A DNA stretch of 64,000 bases from Chromobacterium sp. ATCC 53434 (GCF_002848345.1 NZ_CP025429.1:2170001-2234000), one strand, 5' to 3'. Shown: positions 46,143 through 55,143, counted from the first letter of the stretch. Made by a program: numbers and translations. The notes: generated from the sequence alone by a model not told the origin.

Positions 46143-46585
46143 AAATTATTATGGCATTTCTAAGTTTTTATGCCGTATTTTTTGTGTGTGATTACTTTCT
46201 CATGTCCAGACTGGAATGCGTCGGCAATTTTCGGGATATGAAATTTGATGCTGTTTATCAATCCGAGCCGGTTTATTTGAGCGGGAGATTCTATTTCAAC
46301 GAAGTTGTTGGGCGGCTTATATTTTATGGCGAGTCTAACAATGGAGATCGAGTACGTCGTGACATCGTTTTTGACACATCGATAAATATTTTTGGCAGAA
46401 TTTCTACCGTACGCATTAAAAATATCGAGACCATAGAATCCAACTCGGGAGGTTCCCTCCCCGATCATTATTACTTTGCCCCCAAGCAGACTGTCAGTGT
46501 TGGCATAGACCGATTTCCTGATGATGTTTACTTGATAAAAATGCATGACAGGGTCAGATTTTTTGCGCAGTGTCAGCGCATTTAA
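46139..46585 (+). CDS. FidL/ToxS-like small membrane protein
   Basis: A 148-residue protein with one N-terminal membrane segment (IIMAFLSFYAVFFVCDYFL) and a periplasmic beta-rich domain (CVGNFRDMKFDAVYQSEPVYLSGRFYFNEVVGRLIFYGESN). The ATG at 46139 overlaps the regulator's stop by four bases, so it is translationally coupled. The order (ToxR-like regulator, then single-pass periplasmic partner) is that of ToxR-ToxS and MarT-FidL; the fold resembles FidL more. It probably stabilises or tunes the regulator. GC is low. Confidence 0.7.
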   Translation: MKIIMAFLSFYAVFFVCDYFLMSRLECVGNFRDMKFDAVYQSEPVYLSGRFYFNEVVGRLIFYGESNNGDRVRRDIVFDTSINIFGRISTVRIKNIETIESNSGGSLPDHYYFAPKQTVSVGIDRFPDDVYLIKMHDRVRFFAQCQRI

Positions 46586-46666
46586 GGGCCGCTGCCAGAA
46601 CCCTTATCTAGAGCGAATTCAACGCCGGATCTTGCCGAACCTATCGCAGCCGACCTGAGCGCAGCG

Positions 46667-48274
46667 TTAGCCCGCGGCCAGGCGTATCCTCAACGCCGTC
46701 GCGGCACGCCATGCGAAGGCGTAGATGGACAACTGTGGATTCGCGCCGACACTGGTGGGGAAAACCGAGCCGTCGACCACCGTCAAATTGCGCCACATCC
46801 AGTGCCGGCCCCATTCGTCGACGACGCCGCGCGTCGGATCGTCGCCCATCGCCATGCCGCCCATGACGTGCGCGCTGACCAGCTTGGCCATCAGCGGTTG
46901 CAACGGCAGTGACTCTATCATCGCGCGCGCCTGCCTCCAGGACGACGCAGGCTCGGCGCTGGTATGCAGCGGCAGCACCCGCTCGGCTCCGGCGGCGAAT
47001 TGCAATTCGGCCATCGCCAGCCAACCGCGTCGCACGCCGTCCCAAACGACATCGTTCAGCGGGTAGTCCAGCAATGGAGAACCATCGCCGCGCAAGCCGA
47101 CTTCGCCTCCCTGGCTGTCCGGATGAAAACCGTCCCGCAACAGCGCCAGGCTCGCATGCAGATGCGGAAGCCGGCCCAACAGCTCTGCCTGGGCCGAACC
47201 GAAACCCGGAAAGGTCACGCCGGCCAGCAAGGGATGAATCGGAGGCACTTCCAGCTTGAAACCCAATGGCCCATCCAGCGACTGGGTGTGCATGAAATGG
47301 TCGGAATAGACGGTTTGCGGCGCGCCGTTGTAAGGCTCTATCCGCTCCGGCATCAGCGCGGCGGACATGGCCACCGGGTGCAGAAAGGTGCGCTTGCCGG
47401 TCAGGTCGGCGCTGTCGGGCAAGTCGCTGCGCAACATCACCGCCGGCGAGCCTATGGCGCCGGCGGCCAGCACCACGTGGCCGGCCCTGACCGTCAACTT
47501 GCGACCGGACGGCGTCAGACCGTCGGCGGCGAGCAGGCTACCGCGCAGGCTGATGATGCGTTTGCCCGCCTGGTCGCCTTGCAACCGCTCCACCCGCACC
47601 CGGGTCAACAGGCGCGCGCCGCGCTCCAGCGCGGCTGGAATGCTGGTCACCAGCATCGATTGCTTGGCGTTGGTCGGGCAGCCCATGCCGCAATAACCCA
47701 GGTTCCAGCAGCCGCGGACATTGCGGCTGATCCGCGCATGGCGTAGCCCCAAGGCCTGACAGCCGCGCTCCAGCACCAGATTGTTGGGATTGGGCATGCC
47801 CTGCCACGGCGCGATGCCCAGTCTTTGTTCGGCCTTCTCGAACCAGGGCCGCATCGCTTCCGGCGTCAGCGTCGCCAGGCCGTAGCTTTCCTGCCACCAG
47901 CGCAGCGTGTCCGGCGGCGTGCGGAAGGCGCTGGTCCAGTTGACCGTGGTGCCGCCGCCGACGGTGCGGCCCTGCAAAATGGAAACGCCCTTGTCGGCGG
48001 TCTGCCGGGACGCCGACTCCTGATATAGCTCCGAATAGGCCTTGGCTTCGTTCAGACGAAAATCGGCCGAGCTGTACAGCCCGCCTTCCTCGACGATCAA
48101 CACATCCAGTCCGGCCCCGCTGAGCACCTCGGCGGCGATGCCGCCGCCGGCCCCGCTGCCGACGATGACCACGTCGGCCTTCCAGTCCAGATCCTGAACC
48201 TGGCGCGAGCCGTCGAACACCTTCCAGCCCGAGGCCAGCCCGGCGCGTAGCGGATCGGGAATCCTGCCGCTCAA
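46667..48274 (-). CDS. GMC-family FAD oxidoreductase
   Basis: About 535 residues. The FAD-binding loop DVVIVGSGAGGGIAAEVL, GMC signature GRTVGGGTTVNW, the central CWNLGYCGMGCPTNAKQSML (a cysteine-rich segment found in the bacterial membrane-associated alcohol dehydrogenase type), HVMGGMAMGDDPTRGVVDE and C-terminal LTVVDGSVFPTSVGANPQLSIYAFA are all present. The start is probably TTG 48274, overlapping the small-subunit stop by four bases (TTGA). It probably oxidises an alcohol or polyol with its Tat-exported partner, passing electrons to a membrane acceptor. Confidence 0.88.
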   Translation of the reverse strand: MSGRIPDPLRAGLASGWKVFDGSRQVQDLDWKADVVIVGSGAGGGIAAEVLSGAGLDVLIVEEGGLYSSADFRLNEAKAYSELYQESASRQTADKGVSILQGRTVGGGTTVNWTSAFRTPPDTLRWWQESYGLATLTPEAMRPWFEKAEQRLGIAPWQGMPNPNNLVLERGCQALGLRHARISRNVRGCWNLGYCGMGCPTNAKQSMLVTSIPAALERGARLLTRVRVERLQGDQAGKRIISLRGSLLAADGLTPSGRKLTVRAGHVVLAAGAIGSPAVMLRSDLPDSADLTGKRTFLHPVAMSAALMPERIEPYNGAPQTVYSDHFMHTQSLDGPLGFKLEVPPIHPLLAGVTFPGFGSAQAELLGRLPHLHASLALLRDGFHPDSQGGEVGLRGDGSPLLDYPLNDVVWDGVRRGWLAMAELQFAAGAERVLPLHTSAEPASSWRQARAMIESLPLQPLMAKLVSAHVMGGMAMGDDPTRGVVDEWGRHWMWRNLTVVDGSVFPTSVGANPQLSIYAFAWRAATALRIRLAAG

Positions 48275-48783
48275 GGCAGCATCTCCATCACCCCGGCCGG
48301 CAAGCGATAGCCTATGGCCGCCCAACTGGCCGGGTTGCCGTACCAGGCGGCGCCTATCAGCTGATGCAGGGCCTGGTAGGCGCTGCGCTGCAGCAAAAAG
48401 TGGCTGTCGCGCCAGCGTTGCAGGAAATCGGCCAACTCGGCCTGCCCCGCCTGACGCCACGGCGATCTGACGCCGGCCAGCCAGCGGCGCGCCCAGCGAT
48501 TGCCCAGCAGATCGAACAATTGGCGCACCTCCTGGCGAGTGGCCGGCGGCAAGCCGGCCACCGCGAGATCCACGCCGTCGATCACCTGCGCCAACGGCAG
48601 ATCGGCCCGGCCCAGCATCGTCGGGGCCAGCGCGGCGACGATCTCGGCATCGCGCGGCTGCAGCCAGCGCCGCTGGCCGTCGGCCGGCGCAGGATCGGCC
48701 GACGGCACGGCTGCGTAGCCGGCCAGCAGCAGGGCCGCGCCGCCGAGCGCGCCGGCCTGCAGGAATCGGCGGCGGCTGGGCAT
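48271..48783 (-). CDS. Tat-exported small subunit of the GMC oxidoreductase
   Basis: A 170-residue protein with a twin-arginine signal (PSRRRFLQAGALGGAALLLAGY). The remainder (LQPRDAEIVAALAPTMLGRADLPLAQVIDGVDLAV ... SHFLLQRSAYQALHQLIGAAWYGNPASWAAIGY) is of the gluconate-2-dehydrogenase subunit-3 type. Such subunits escort the FAD subunit through the Tat pathway. It lies between the aldehyde dehydrogenase and the GMC gene, one base from the former. Confidence 0.85.
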   Translation of the reverse strand: MPSRRRFLQAGALGGAALLLAGYAAVPSADPAPADGQRRWLQPRDAEIVAALAPTMLGRADLPLAQVIDGVDLAVAGLPPATRQEVRQLFDLLGNRWARRWLAGVRSPWRQAGQAELADFLQRWRDSHFLLQRSAYQALHQLIGAAWYGNPASWAAIGYRLPAGVMEMLP

Positions 48784-48784
48784 G

Positions 48785-50215
48785 TCAGCGGCGCAGCATC
48801 AGCTTGAGCAGCCATTCCACCGCGACGCCGTATGGCGGGCGAGTCAACCAGGCGCCGGACAAGCGACTCTGGCGGAAGATCGGCTTCAGCTTGGAGAAGG
48901 TCAGAAAGCCCTCCCGGCCGTGGTAATGCCCCATGCCGGACGGACCGACGCCGCCGAACGGCAAATCCTCCTGCACCACATGCAGCAGCGTGTCGTTGAC
49001 GCTGACGCCGCCGGACACGGTCTCCTTCAACACCCGCTCGATGCGTAGCGCATCGTCGTCGAACAGATACAGTGCCAGCGGACGGGGCCGGGCGTTGATA
49101 TAGGCCAGCGCCTCGTCGAACTTGTCGTAGCTGACCACCGGCAGGATCGGACCGAAGATTTCCTCGCGCATCAAGGCGCAGTCGTCCGGACAATCCTGCA
49201 CCAGCGTCAGCGCCATCTTTCGGGTGACCGCCGGATCCTCACCGGCGGGGTTCAACTCTTCCACCCGGGCGCCGGCCTGGCGCGCGCCGTCCAGCCACTG
49301 CCGCAGCCGCTGATAGTGGCGATCGTTGACAATGGCGGTGTAGTCGGGGTTGCCGGCAAGCGTCGGATAGGCGCGCTTGGCCGCCGCGCGAATTTCGTCC
49401 AGCAACGGTTCGCGGTCCTTGTCGTTGACCAGCAGGTAGTCCGGCGCCACACAGGTCTGGCCGGCATTCATCAACTTGCCGGCGACGATGGCTTCGGCGG
49501 CGCGACGGAGGTTGGCGCCTCGCGCCACCAACGTTGGCGATTTGCCGCCCAACTCCAGCGTCACCGGCGTCAGATTTTCCGCGGCGGCGCGCATCACGTG
49601 GCGGCCGACGGCGGTGGAGCCGGTGAACAGCAGATGATCGAACGGCAGGCGGGTGAAGGCCTGAGCGAGCTCGGGGCCGCCGTTGACGACGGTCAGCAGA
49701 TCGCTGCCGAAATACCGTGCCGCCAGCTGTTCCAGCAATTCGCCGGTGGCCGGCGTGTACTCGGACATCTTGACCATCACCCGGTTACCCGCCGCCAGCG
49801 CGGCGACGATGGGACCGAAGGACAGGAACAAGGGATAATTCCACGGCACCACCACGCCGACCACGCCTAGCGGCTGCGGAAGCACGCTGGCGCCGGCCGG
49901 TTGGAACCATATCGATACCCCGCGCCGCGCCGGGCGCATCCAGCGATTCAGATGGCGGCGCGCGTGGCGAACCGCCTCCAGCGATGGAAACAGTTCGGCC
50001 AGCCGGGTTTCCACGCTGCTGCGCTGGCCGAAGTCGCGGCTGACCGCGTCCACCAGCGCCTGGCGGTTTTCCTGGAGCAGGCGCTCCAGCGCGTTCAGCC
50101 AGGACCCGCGGGTCTCCGCCGCGGGGTAAGGCGCGGCGCGCGAAGCCGCCCGCAGCCTGGAGAAAGACTCCAGCAGCGCACTTTCCTCCTGGGTGGGCAT
50201 CTTGATGGCGTCCAT
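48785..50215 (-). CDS. coniferyl-aldehyde dehydrogenase-type aldehyde dehydrogenase
   Basis: A 476-residue NAD(P)-dependent aldehyde dehydrogenase. Start MDAIKMPTQEESALLESFSRLRAASRAAP, VVVPWNYPLFLSFGPIVAALAAGNRV, FTGSTAVGRHVM, LELGGKSPTLV (general base Glu) and AGQTCVAPDYLLV (catalytic Cys) are present. The VNDTLLHVVQEDLPFGGVGPSGMGHYHGREGFLTFS ending is that of coniferyl aldehyde dehydrogenases. With the downstream Tat subunit and GMC enzyme it suggests a two-step oxidation of an alcohol to an acid. Confidence 0.92.
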   Translation of the reverse strand: MDAIKMPTQEESALLESFSRLRAASRAAPYPAAETRGSWLNALERLLQENRQALVDAVSRDFGQRSSVETRLAELFPSLEAVRHARRHLNRWMRPARRGVSIWFQPAGASVLPQPLGVVGVVVPWNYPLFLSFGPIVAALAAGNRVMVKMSEYTPATGELLEQLAARYFGSDLLTVVNGGPELAQAFTRLPFDHLLFTGSTAVGRHVMRAAAENLTPVTLELGGKSPTLVARGANLRRAAEAIVAGKLMNAGQTCVAPDYLLVNDKDREPLLDEIRAAAKRAYPTLAGNPDYTAIVNDRHYQRLRQWLDGARQAGARVEELNPAGEDPAVTRKMALTLVQDCPDDCALMREEIFGPILPVVSYDKFDEALAYINARPRPLALYLFDDDALRIERVLKETVSGGVSVNDTLLHVVQEDLPFGGVGPSGMGHYHGREGFLTFSKLKPIFRQSRLSGAWLTRPPYGVAVEWLLKLMLRR

Positions 50216-50361
50216 GATGTTATCCTTATTGATTGAAGCCCAATATTAGAGCCGTGGCTCTAGGCAAGATTAGCATCAGCCCGCCCCACTGTCACCATGC
50301 CCGGATGTCATGCCGATTCGACTTGCGTCGCTTGGCCGGCTGACGCCGTGGGCCGCGCCTC

Positions 50362-51207
50362 TCAGCTGGCGTCGCGATCCTGCCGCCATTGCCGCGGCGT
50401 CATCCCGCACTGCGCCTTGAACGCTCGCGACAGCGCGGCCTCGCTGCCATATCCGACCTCCTCCGCGATCCTCTTCAGGCTGCGTCCCCGGCCCAGGCCC
50501 TGCTGCGTCAGCCTGACCCGCCAGCCTTGCAGATAGGCGCCCGGCGTGCAGCCGACAATGTCGCGGAAGACGCCGGCGAATACGCTGCGCGACATGCCGG
50601 CGCTATCGGCCAGCGCCTCCAGCGTCCATGCCCTCCCCGGCTGCTCGTGCATCGCCGTCAGCGCTTTTCGCAGCTTGGGGTGCGTCAGACCGGCCAGCAT
50701 GCCGCCGCGAATCTGTCCGTCCTCCAGCAGATGGCGCAATAGCCGAACCAGCACGACTTCGAACAGCCGGTCGACAACGGCCTCGCGGCCGCAGTGATCG
50801 CCGAAGGCCTCGTCGAACAGCATCGTCAACACGTGCTCCATGGCGGCGATGTCGGCCAGCGGCAAGCAGACGACGTCCGGCAGCGCCGCGGCGATCGGGT
50901 GCTCGGCGCCGCCATCGAACAGCAACTCGGCGCACACCAGGTCGGCCTCGCATCCCGGCTCGGTCATGAAGCGGCGAGGCAAGGGGCGCGGATAGAACAA
51001 CAGGCTGGGAACGCTCACATGCAGCGCGGCCAAGCGTCCTGAGTGGACGACGTCCATGGCCCCGGCCCTGAGCAGATGCAGCTGGCCACCCGAACCGGGC
51101 GTGGAAAAGTCGGCGATGCCGCACACCGCTCCGGCATGGAACATCCGCGCGCGGACCGGAAAGCGGTGCAGCAGCGTATCGAGGCGATTCACGCATGCAT
51201 CGGCCAT
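50362..51207 (-). CDS. AraC-family transcription regulator
   Basis: About 281 residues from the ATG at 51207 with GGGAG upstream. The N-terminal half is a cupin-6-type sensor (RFPVRARMFHAGAVCGIADFSTPGSGGQLHLLRAG). The C-terminal half has the double helix-turn-helix of AraC (RAWTLEALADSAGMSRSVFAGVFRDIVGCTPGAYLQGWRVRLTQ and RIAEEVGYGSEAALSRAFKAQCGMTP). It is divergent from the ohr-like and esterase genes and likely regulates them. Confidence 0.9.
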   Translation of the reverse strand: MADACVNRLDTLLHRFPVRARMFHAGAVCGIADFSTPGSGGQLHLLRAGAMDVVHSGRLAALHVSVPSLLFYPRPLPRRFMTEPGCEADLVCAELLFDGGAEHPIAAALPDVVCLPLADIAAMEHVLTMLFDEAFGDHCGREAVVDRLFEVVLVRLLRHLLEDGQIRGGMLAGLTHPKLRKALTAMHEQPGRAWTLEALADSAGMSRSVFAGVFRDIVGCTPGAYLQGWRVRLTQQGLGRGRSLKRIAEEVGYGSEAALSRAFKAQCGMTPRQWRQDRDAS

Positions 51208-51325
51208 GAAAATACTCCCTATCAAATTTTCAGGATTCTACGCAGCTTATCGTATTTGAGGCCGGCGTACAGTTGTCGCTGCCAAACGGCTCAACTGAAA
51301 CCCGCCAATTCACAAGGAACACAAT

Positions 51326-51751
51326 ATGGCTATCGAAAAAATCCTGTACCGCACCGAGGTCACCGTCGCCGCAGGCCGCGAAGGACGCGCCGAATCCCCG
51401 GACGGCGCGCTGAAGGTCCAGTTGTCCAACCCGCGCGAGCTGGGCGGCGACGGTGGCCCCGGCACCAATCCCGAGCAACTGTTCGCCGCCGGCTACGCGG
51501 CCTGCTTCCTCAGCTCGCTGCGCTTCGCCATGGCCAGGCAAAAGCGGACTTTGCCGGCCGGCGCCAGCGCGACCGGCATCGTCGGCATCGGCACCATCGC
51601 CAGCGGCTTCGCCATCGAGGTGGAGTTGCGCGTCAGCCTGCCCGGACTGCCGGACGACGAGGCGCGGGACTGGATGGCGCAGGCTCACATCGTCTGCCCC
51701 TACTCCCATGCCACCCGCGGCAATATCGACGTGCGCCTGCTCCTCGTCTAA
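51326..51751 (+). CDS. organic hydroperoxide resistance protein (Ohr/OsmC family)
   Basis: A 141-residue Ohr-type thiol peroxidase. Both redox cysteines are present: Cys60 in GYAACFLSS and Cys124 in HIVCPYSHATRGN. The N-terminal part (IEKILYRTEVTVAAGREGRAESPDGALKVQLSNPRELGG) with the conserved arginine region fits Ohr rather than OsmC. It reduces organic peroxides using lipoylated partner proteins. The start is well supported. Immediately after its stop is a dispersed repeat, then the esterase gene. Confidence 0.93.
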   Translation: MAIEKILYRTEVTVAAGREGRAESPDGALKVQLSNPRELGGDGGPGTNPEQLFAAGYAACFLSSLRFAMARQKRTLPAGASATGIVGIGTIASGFAIEVELRVSLPGLPDDEARDWMAQAHIVCPYSHATRGNIDVRLLLV

Positions 51752-51782
51752 GAGCCTGTTCACGATCTTTTTGCGGCATCGC
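51752..51782. repeat. dispersed repeat (GAGCCTGTTCACGATCTTTT type)
   Basis: Starts next to the Ohr stop codon and extends 25-30 bp. The same sequence with small changes occurs as both arms of the palindrome at 58205-58259 and diverged at 40488. Confidence 0.6.
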
Positions 51783-51805
51783 ACCGCCACTCGAAAGGAA
51801 ACAAG

Positions 51806-52819
51806 ATGAAACGCATGCTAAGAATCGCCGCGATCATGACCGCGGCGCTGATCGCCGAAACCGCGCCGGCGGCGGGCAGCCCCGGCGTCGAAGGCCATAC
51901 CCAGGCCTTCCTCGACGCCTTGGCCGACAGCGGCGGCCCCGCGCTGGAGACGCTGGCGCCGGCCAAGGCGCGGCAGGTGCTGACCGGCGCGCAACAGGGC
52001 GTCAAGCTGCCGCCGGCCGACATCAGCGGCAAGGTCATCGAGGTGGACGGCAAGCCGCTGAAACTGACGATCATCCGCCCGGCCGGCGCCAAGGGCGCCC
52101 TGCCCGCCTTCATGTTCTTCCATGGCGGCGGCTGGATCCTCGGCGACTACCCCACCCATGAACGCCTGGTGCGCGATCTGGTCGTCGAGTCCGGCGCGGC
52201 GGCGGTGTTCGTCAACTACACGCCGTCGCCGGAGGCCCGCTATCCGGTGGCGATCAGGCAGGCCTACGCGGCGACCCGATGGGTGGCCGAGAACGGCGCG
52301 CAGATCGGGGTGGATGGCGGCAGGCTGGCGGTGGCGGGCAACAGCGTGGGCGGCAATATGGCGGCGGTGGTCGCGCTGATGGCCAAGGACAACGGCGGCC
52401 CCAGGCTGCGCGCCCAGGTGCTGCTGTGGCCGGTGACCGAGGCCGATTTCGACGACGCGTCCTATCGGGAATTCGCCACCGGTCACTTCCTGACCCGGGC
52501 CATGATGAAGTGGTTCTGGGACGCCTACGCCCCGGATACCTCGCAGCGCCGCGACATCTACGCCTCGCCGCTGCTGGCGACGACGCGGCAACTGCAAGGC
52601 CTGCCGCCGGCCCTGGTGCAGACCGCGGAGAAGGACGTGCTGCGCGACGAGGGCGAGGCCTATGCCCGCAAGCTGGACGCGGCCGGCGTCAGCGTGGTGG
52701 CCACCCGCTACAACGGGATGATCCACGACTTCGGTCTGTTGAACGCCTTGTCCGGGCTGCCGGCCACGCGCGCCGCGCTGCGCCAGGCCGGCGAAGAGTT
52801 GAAGTCGCGCCTGCGCTGA
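51806..52819 (+). CDS. exported alpha/beta-hydrolase (esterase, HSL-like)
   Basis: A 337-residue enzyme with a signal peptide (MKRMLRIAAIMTAALIAETAPAAG). The oxyanion motif HGGGW is at residues 106-110, the nucleophile Ser180 in GNSVGG, and the final catalytic histidine in MIHDFGLL; these fit the hormone-sensitive-lipase group of esterases. Probably periplasmic. It follows the Ohr gene by 54 bp, possibly in the same transcript, and both lie opposite the AraC regulator. Confidence 0.88.
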   Translation: MKRMLRIAAIMTAALIAETAPAAGSPGVEGHTQAFLDALADSGGPALETLAPAKARQVLTGAQQGVKLPPADISGKVIEVDGKPLKLTIIRPAGAKGALPAFMFFHGGGWILGDYPTHERLVRDLVVESGAAAVFVNYTPSPEARYPVAIRQAYAATRWVAENGAQIGVDGGRLAVAGNSVGGNMAAVVALMAKDNGGPRLRAQVLLWPVTEADFDDASYREFATGHFLTRAMMKWFWDAYAPDTSQRRDIYASPLLATTRQLQGLPPALVQTAEKDVLRDEGEAYARKLDAAGVSVVATRYNGMIHDFGLLNALSGLPATRAALRQAGEELKSRLR

Positions 52820-52954
52820 GGCGGGAGCGCCATCGGGGGCCGCGCGGCCCCGGCATGGCGCGCCGGCGACGAATGGCTGCCCGGCCATGCCGGGACATAG
52901 TATGATGCGCGACAAGATGCTTGTTGTTCCAAACCCTTGCCCGTCCTCGCCATC

Positions 52955-54145
52955 ATGCTGATCGATTTCTTCTACGCGCTGCGCGCCGCCGGTCTGCCGG
53001 TCACCTTGAAAGAATTCCTGTTGTTGCTGGAGGCCCTGCAGCGCAATGTCGCCTTCGGCAATCTGGACGAATTCTATTATCTGGCGCGCACGGCGCTGGT
53101 GAAGGACGAAAAGTATTTCGATCGTTTCGACCAGGTGTTCGGCCATCATTTCAAGGGCCTGGAGCTGGCGCTGGAAGACTTGCAGCGCGCGATTCCCGAG
53201 GACTGGCTGCGCAAGCAGGCGGAAAAGTATCTGAGCGAGGAGGAAAAGCGAAAGCTTCAGGCGCTGGGCTGGGACAAGTTGATGGAAACGCTGCGCCAAC
53301 GGCTGGACGAGCAGAAGGAAAGGCATCAGGGCGGCAACCGGTGGATAGGCACCGGCGGCACCAGCCCGTTCGGCGCCTGGGGCTACAACCCGGAAGGCGT
53401 CCGCATCGGCCAGGACCGTTCGCGCCACCGCCGCGCAGTGAAAGTGTGGGATCAGCGCGAGTTCCGCAATTTCGACGACAAGACCGAGTTGAACACCCGC
53501 AATATCAAGCTGGCGCTGCACCGGCTGCGGGAGTTCGCCCGAGACGGCGCCGAGGACATCCTGGATCTGGACGCCACCATCGCCGCCACCGCGCGCAAGG
53601 CAGGCATGCTGGACCTGAAAATGCAGCGCGAGCTGCACAACAGCGCCAAAGTGCTGGTGCTGTTCGATGTCGGCGGCTCGATGGACGACCATATCCGCGC
53701 CTGCGAGGAACTGTTCTCCGCGGTAAAGACCGAGTTCAAGCACCTGGAGTATTTCTACTTTCACAACTGCGTGTACGAATCGGTGTGGAAGGACAATGCC
53801 CGCCGCCACAACCAGCGTTTCCCCACCTGGGACCTGATCCACACCTTCGGCCGCGACTACAAGCTGATCTTCGTCGGCGACGCCAGCATGAGTCCGTACG
53901 AGATCGCCTATCCCGGCGGCAGCGTCGAGCATATGAACGAGGAGTCCGGAGAGGTTTGGCTCAGACGGCTGCTCGAGCATTTCAAGCACGCGGTATGGCT
54001 GAACCCGCTGGCCGGCGAGTACTGGAGCCATACCCAGTCGGTGGGCATGATCCGCCAGTTGATGGCGCAGCGAATGCAGCCGATGACGCTGGCCGGACTG
54101 GACCTCGCGATGCGCGATTTGAAAAAAACTGCCGCGCCGGCTTGA
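52955..54145 (+). CDS. VWA-domain protein (CoxE type)
   Basis: A 396-residue cytosolic protein. The N-terminal part (FFYALRAAGLPVTLKEFLLLLEALQ) and the long charged helical middle are typical of CoxE-like proteins. A von Willebrand A domain follows with the metal site DVGGSMDDH. These proteins work with a MoxR-type AAA ATPase in metalloenzyme maturation or stress response. The MoxR gene is not next to it in the window. The ATG at 52955 (LIDFFYAL) is chosen over the upstream one because the family starts here. Confidence 0.88.
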   Translation: MLIDFFYALRAAGLPVTLKEFLLLLEALQRNVAFGNLDEFYYLARTALVKDEKYFDRFDQVFGHHFKGLELALEDLQRAIPEDWLRKQAEKYLSEEEKRKLQALGWDKLMETLRQRLDEQKERHQGGNRWIGTGGTSPFGAWGYNPEGVRIGQDRSRHRRAVKVWDQREFRNFDDKTELNTRNIKLALHRLREFARDGAEDILDLDATIAATARKAGMLDLKMQRELHNSAKVLVLFDVGGSMDDHIRACEELFSAVKTEFKHLEYFYFHNCVYESVWKDNARRHNQRFPTWDLIHTFGRDYKLIFVGDASMSPYEIAYPGGSVEHMNEESGEVWLRRLLEHFKHAVWLNPLAGEYWSHTQSVGMIRQLMAQRMQPMTLAGLDLAMRDLKKTAAPA

Positions 54146-54268
54146 AAAATTAACGTCGTCACACAATTTTCTGCTTGAGTCGCAGGCATGTTGTAGCCCA
54201 GAATGGAATTCAGGGGCCGCAGCACAAATCCGAAATCGGCCTCAGGTTCACCCACGGGGAGTCATACC

Positions 54269-54406
54269 ATGCAGATCCTTCTTTTCGCCGCCCTGGTCGT
54301 CGCGGTGGTCGCAGTCGCCAAATTGCTGGCTACCCCGGTACAACAGCAAGCCAAACTGGTGCCCATCCGGATCCGGAACGACGAGACGCCGCGCCGCCGC
54401 CGTTGA
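54269..54406 (+). CDS. very small membrane protein (45 codons)
   Basis: MQILLFAALVVAVVAVAKLL, then a basic tail ending PRRRR: one membrane segment and a positively charged cytoplasmic tail. The ATG at 54269 has GGGGAG about eight bases upstream, and a strong terminator follows at 20 bp. The reading frame is supported by these signals and not by homology. The topology by the positive-inside rule is N-out/C-in. Function unknown; it may be a regulatory or stress small protein. Confidence 0.6.
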   Translation: MQILLFAALVVAVVAVAKLLATPVQQQAKLVPIRIRNDETPRRRR

Positions 54407-54424
54407 TCTGACCCGCCAGCAGGC

Positions 54425-54451
54425 AAAAGCGCGCCCCAGGGCGCGCTTTTT
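54425..54451 (+). terminator. terminator after the 45-codon gene
   Basis: Stem AAAAGCGCGCC/GGGCGCGCTTTTT with a three-base loop and five T residues. Confidence 0.85.
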
Positions 54452-54612
54452 CATTGTCGGCTTCCCGCCGGCGGCGGCACCGCCTTAACACTTTGTTTAC
54501 CATTGCAAAACAAACACATCATTATTATCACAACTGAAACATAGCGATTATCCATTCTGACTAGAATGACCCACGCAACAGAACAAAATCATTAATCTAC
54601 AAGGGTCATCAA

Positions 54613-55092
54613 ATGAAGAAACTCGCTTTGGCCGCCTGCTTGCTGGGCGTTTCGTTCGCGGCGCTTGCCGACGCCAAATCCGACTGTCGCGCCGCCGCCG
54701 GCAGCTATCTGACCGGCACCGTGGTCAGCGGGCCGAGCTTCGCCTCCGGCCAGATGCTGAACGGCGTCGAACTGTCGCATACCCATGTCTCGCTGCAGGC
54801 CGACCAGGACGGCCGTACCTACGACGTGGCGATGGACAATGTGTACGCGTCCGGCTACGACTCCGCCGGCGAAAGCGTGCCCTACCCGCTGAATACCATC
54901 CAGCCGGGCGACCACCTGCAATTGTGCGGCCAGCGCTATACCAGCGGCGTCGGCATCCACTGGGTGCACATCAATTGCGGCGTCAAGCCCAGCAGCCGTC
55001 AGCCCAACGGCTGGACCAAGAAGATCAACAGCGACGGCTCGGTCAGCAGCAACTACGAGTCCAACACCGAATACTGCCAACTGTGGCCGTAA
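54613..55092 (+). CDS. small secreted protein of unknown function
   Basis: A 159-residue protein with a signal peptide (MKKLALAACLLGVSFAALA) and a mature part of about 140 residues. The mature part has four cysteines (SDCRAAAG, LQLCGQRY, HINCGVKP and EYCQLWP), consistent with two disulfides, and many Gly/Ser/Tyr residues. No family is recognised. A RBS is not obvious (AAGGGTCATCA), but the signal peptide, the terminator 25 bp after the stop and an AT-rich leader support it. Confidence 0.75.
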   Translation: MKKLALAACLLGVSFAALADAKSDCRAAAGSYLTGTVVSGPSFASGQMLNGVELSHTHVSLQADQDGRTYDVAMDNVYASGYDSAGESVPYPLNTIQPGDHLQLCGQRYTSGVGIHWVHINCGVKPSSRQPNGWTKKINSDGSVSSNYESNTEYCQLWP

Positions 55093-55117
55093 ACCGCTGT
55101 CCGACGCAGCGATGAAG

Positions 55118-55143
55118 AAAGCGCGCCGGAAGGCGCGCTTTTC
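55118..55143 (+). terminator. terminator of the small secreted protein gene
   Basis: Stem AAAGCGCGCC/GGCGCGCTTT with GGAA loop and a T-run; similar in form to the one at 54425. Confidence 0.88.

Noticed and set aside
51818..54166. Minus-strand open frame of about 780 codons opposite the esterase and VWA genes
   Set aside because: Antisense shadow with no motif; both plus-strand genes are clear.
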